A stretch of 64,000 bases of DNA from Pomphorhynchus laevis (lineage: Eukaryota > Acanthocephala > Palaeacanthocephala > Echinorhynchida > Pomphorhynchidae). Every line of letters starts with the position of its first letter. Within the stretch, counting starts at the first letter, position 1. The translations under genes were made by a program, and so were the position numbers. Shown piece after piece: positions 63,301 to 64,000 of this stretch. Where the stretch lies: assembly GCA_012934845.2 (NCBI GenBank), contig WNNJ02001679.1:62001-126000 (forward strand). Reading direction: 5' to 3'. The notes beneath the pieces were generated by a model. It was not told the DNA's origin. It searched no databases and saw only the letters and a list, made by a program, of their open reading frames with translations.

Positions 63301-64000
63301 AATCGCAAGTTCAGATTAAGCAACCGTGAATTTCGTGATGGACTGGCTGTCAGGTACGGCTGGGATATCATTGATGCGCCAGCCAAATGGGTCTATGGAG
63401 ATAACAACTCCGTTGCACACGCATTGTCTTGTAAGCGATGTACAAAAGCGATTATTAGGCATAATGTGGTAAGGGACACATTCGCAAACGTAGTTTCAGA
63501 AGTGTGTTCAACGTCACAAATTGAACCGACATTAGCGCTACTGGAATCTGCTGATGTATTCACCCACTCAACGACTACGACTGACCGTAACGCCCGATTG
63601 GATGTGTTATGCACAGGTATGTATAGTGTACCAACTGAGCGGTTCTTCTTAGACATAGCTATATTTAATTTCCATGCTCGTTCGTACACCATGATGGCCC
63701 CTACTGCCGCCTTCGAGTTTAATGAACATCGCAAATGTGCGAAGTACGCGGAGCGGATTGGTGCTATAGAACGCGCGACATTTATACCTTTAATTGTGTC
63801 GACTCATTGTGGCATGGAGGTGGATATTGAACGGCTAGTGAAGAGGGTTGCAAAAGTCCTTTCTGAGCGTCACCAGAGCAATTATGCTGTTAACCTTGCC
63901 AGGATCCGGAGAATCATAGGTTTTGCGTTGGTGCGTGCCAATTCCTGGTGTTTCGGGAATCGGAGGGATCCAATCGGAAATCACCAAAGCCGCACCCTCA
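63301..64000 (+). CDS. REL-type LINE C-terminal domain (open to window end)
   Basis: 233 codons without a stop: FRDGLAVRYGW, a degenerate zinc motif (the first two Cys are lost, VAHALSCKRC remains), IIRHNVVRDTFANVVSEVC, then ARLDVLCTGMY, FFLDIAIFNFHA, KYAERIGAIERATFIPLIVS and CGMEVDIERLVKRVAKVLSE. A CCHC-type zinc motif followed by RHN and a PD-(D/E)XK-like LDV...xLDIxIF pattern is how R2-type LINEs end in a restriction-like endonuclease. By that analogy this is the endonuclease domain. The end lies beyond the window. Confidence 0.72.

Larger units (their letters stand above)
61880..64000 (+). mobile_element. REL-type LINE, RT to C-terminus, runs off right edge
   Basis: Order: CPEVRPIGIGEVYRRIMSKS (62072), NLQLCAGQKR, LIDAHNAFK (motif A, with a stop after it), LTKGDPLAMVAFAAATIPMI (motif B), QRWYADDVSYFG (motif C), YGFNVNVAKRYVLTDPSN, LLGCPIGFGSYE, HEWTHVQRACCCDPEWFIPL, FGGLGIFNP (63027), then an open C-terminal frame to the window end. 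Frame breaks before about 63280. RTs of this type, with TQGDPLAM at motif B and a C-terminal zinc/RHN region, differ clearly from the CR1/L2 LINEs here. Confidence 0.8.

Noticed and set aside
1-64000. CRISPR arrays, bacterial operons or a bacterial origin
   Set aside because: No regularly spaced repeats with unique spacers; spliced genes, U6, 18S and LINEs show a eukaryotic nuclear genome.

Overview
The window is AT-rich nuclear DNA of an invertebrate animal. It has spliced genes with very long AT-rich introns, fast-diverging host proteins, and Penelope-like, CR1/L2-like, restriction-like-endonuclease (REL) LINE, Ty3/gypsy and Merlin elements. I cannot name the species. The mix and the divergence would fit a fast-evolving lineage such as a flatworm or mesozoan, but that is inference.

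Layout. (1) 1-19,876, minus strand: the 5' two-thirds of a USO1/p115 (vesicle-tethering golgin) gene, read as twelve exons with matching splice phases from the ATG at 19,860 down to the left edge. Its introns hold two Penelope-like (PLE) fragments, an RTE-like LINE scrap, several inverted-repeat MITEs and AT-rich simple repeats. (2) 20,780-22,010: array of PLE 3' ends. (3) 22,350-57,120: a transposon graveyard. It holds three Ty3/gypsy copies, five CR1/jockey-like and five L2-like LINE pieces, most copies of an unusual REL-type LINE, a dead Merlin DNA transposon, two foldback elements and a perfect 44-bp palindrome. The best-preserved unit is a Ty3/gypsy element at 50,055-53,912 with two identical 80-bp LTRs and a 5-bp target duplication. 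It sits inside a PLE, which itself sits inside an older gypsy copy. (4) 57,122-57,900: a decayed 18S rRNA fragment. (5) 58,322-58,819, plus strand: PPIL1, a spliceosomal cyclophilin, the only complete host coding sequence. (6) 59,040-59,906: LINE endonuclease remnant, U6 snRNA pseudogene and a GIY-YIG scrap in a row. (7) 60,475-64,000: an L2-like LINE on the minus strand, then two REL-LINE pieces on the plus strand; the second runs off the window with an open C-terminal frame.

The host genes are functionally unrelated neighbours: USO1 acts in ER-Golgi tethering and PPIL1 in splicing. Most of the rest is mobile DNA. The most unusual points are the 13-nt match between the short LTR and the sequence just after it, which suggests Tf1-like self-priming; the REL-LINE lineage with an N-terminal cysteine cluster and a C-terminal zinc/RHN region, present in at least six places; and a PLE that lacks a C-terminal endonuclease but carries an upstream CxC motif.
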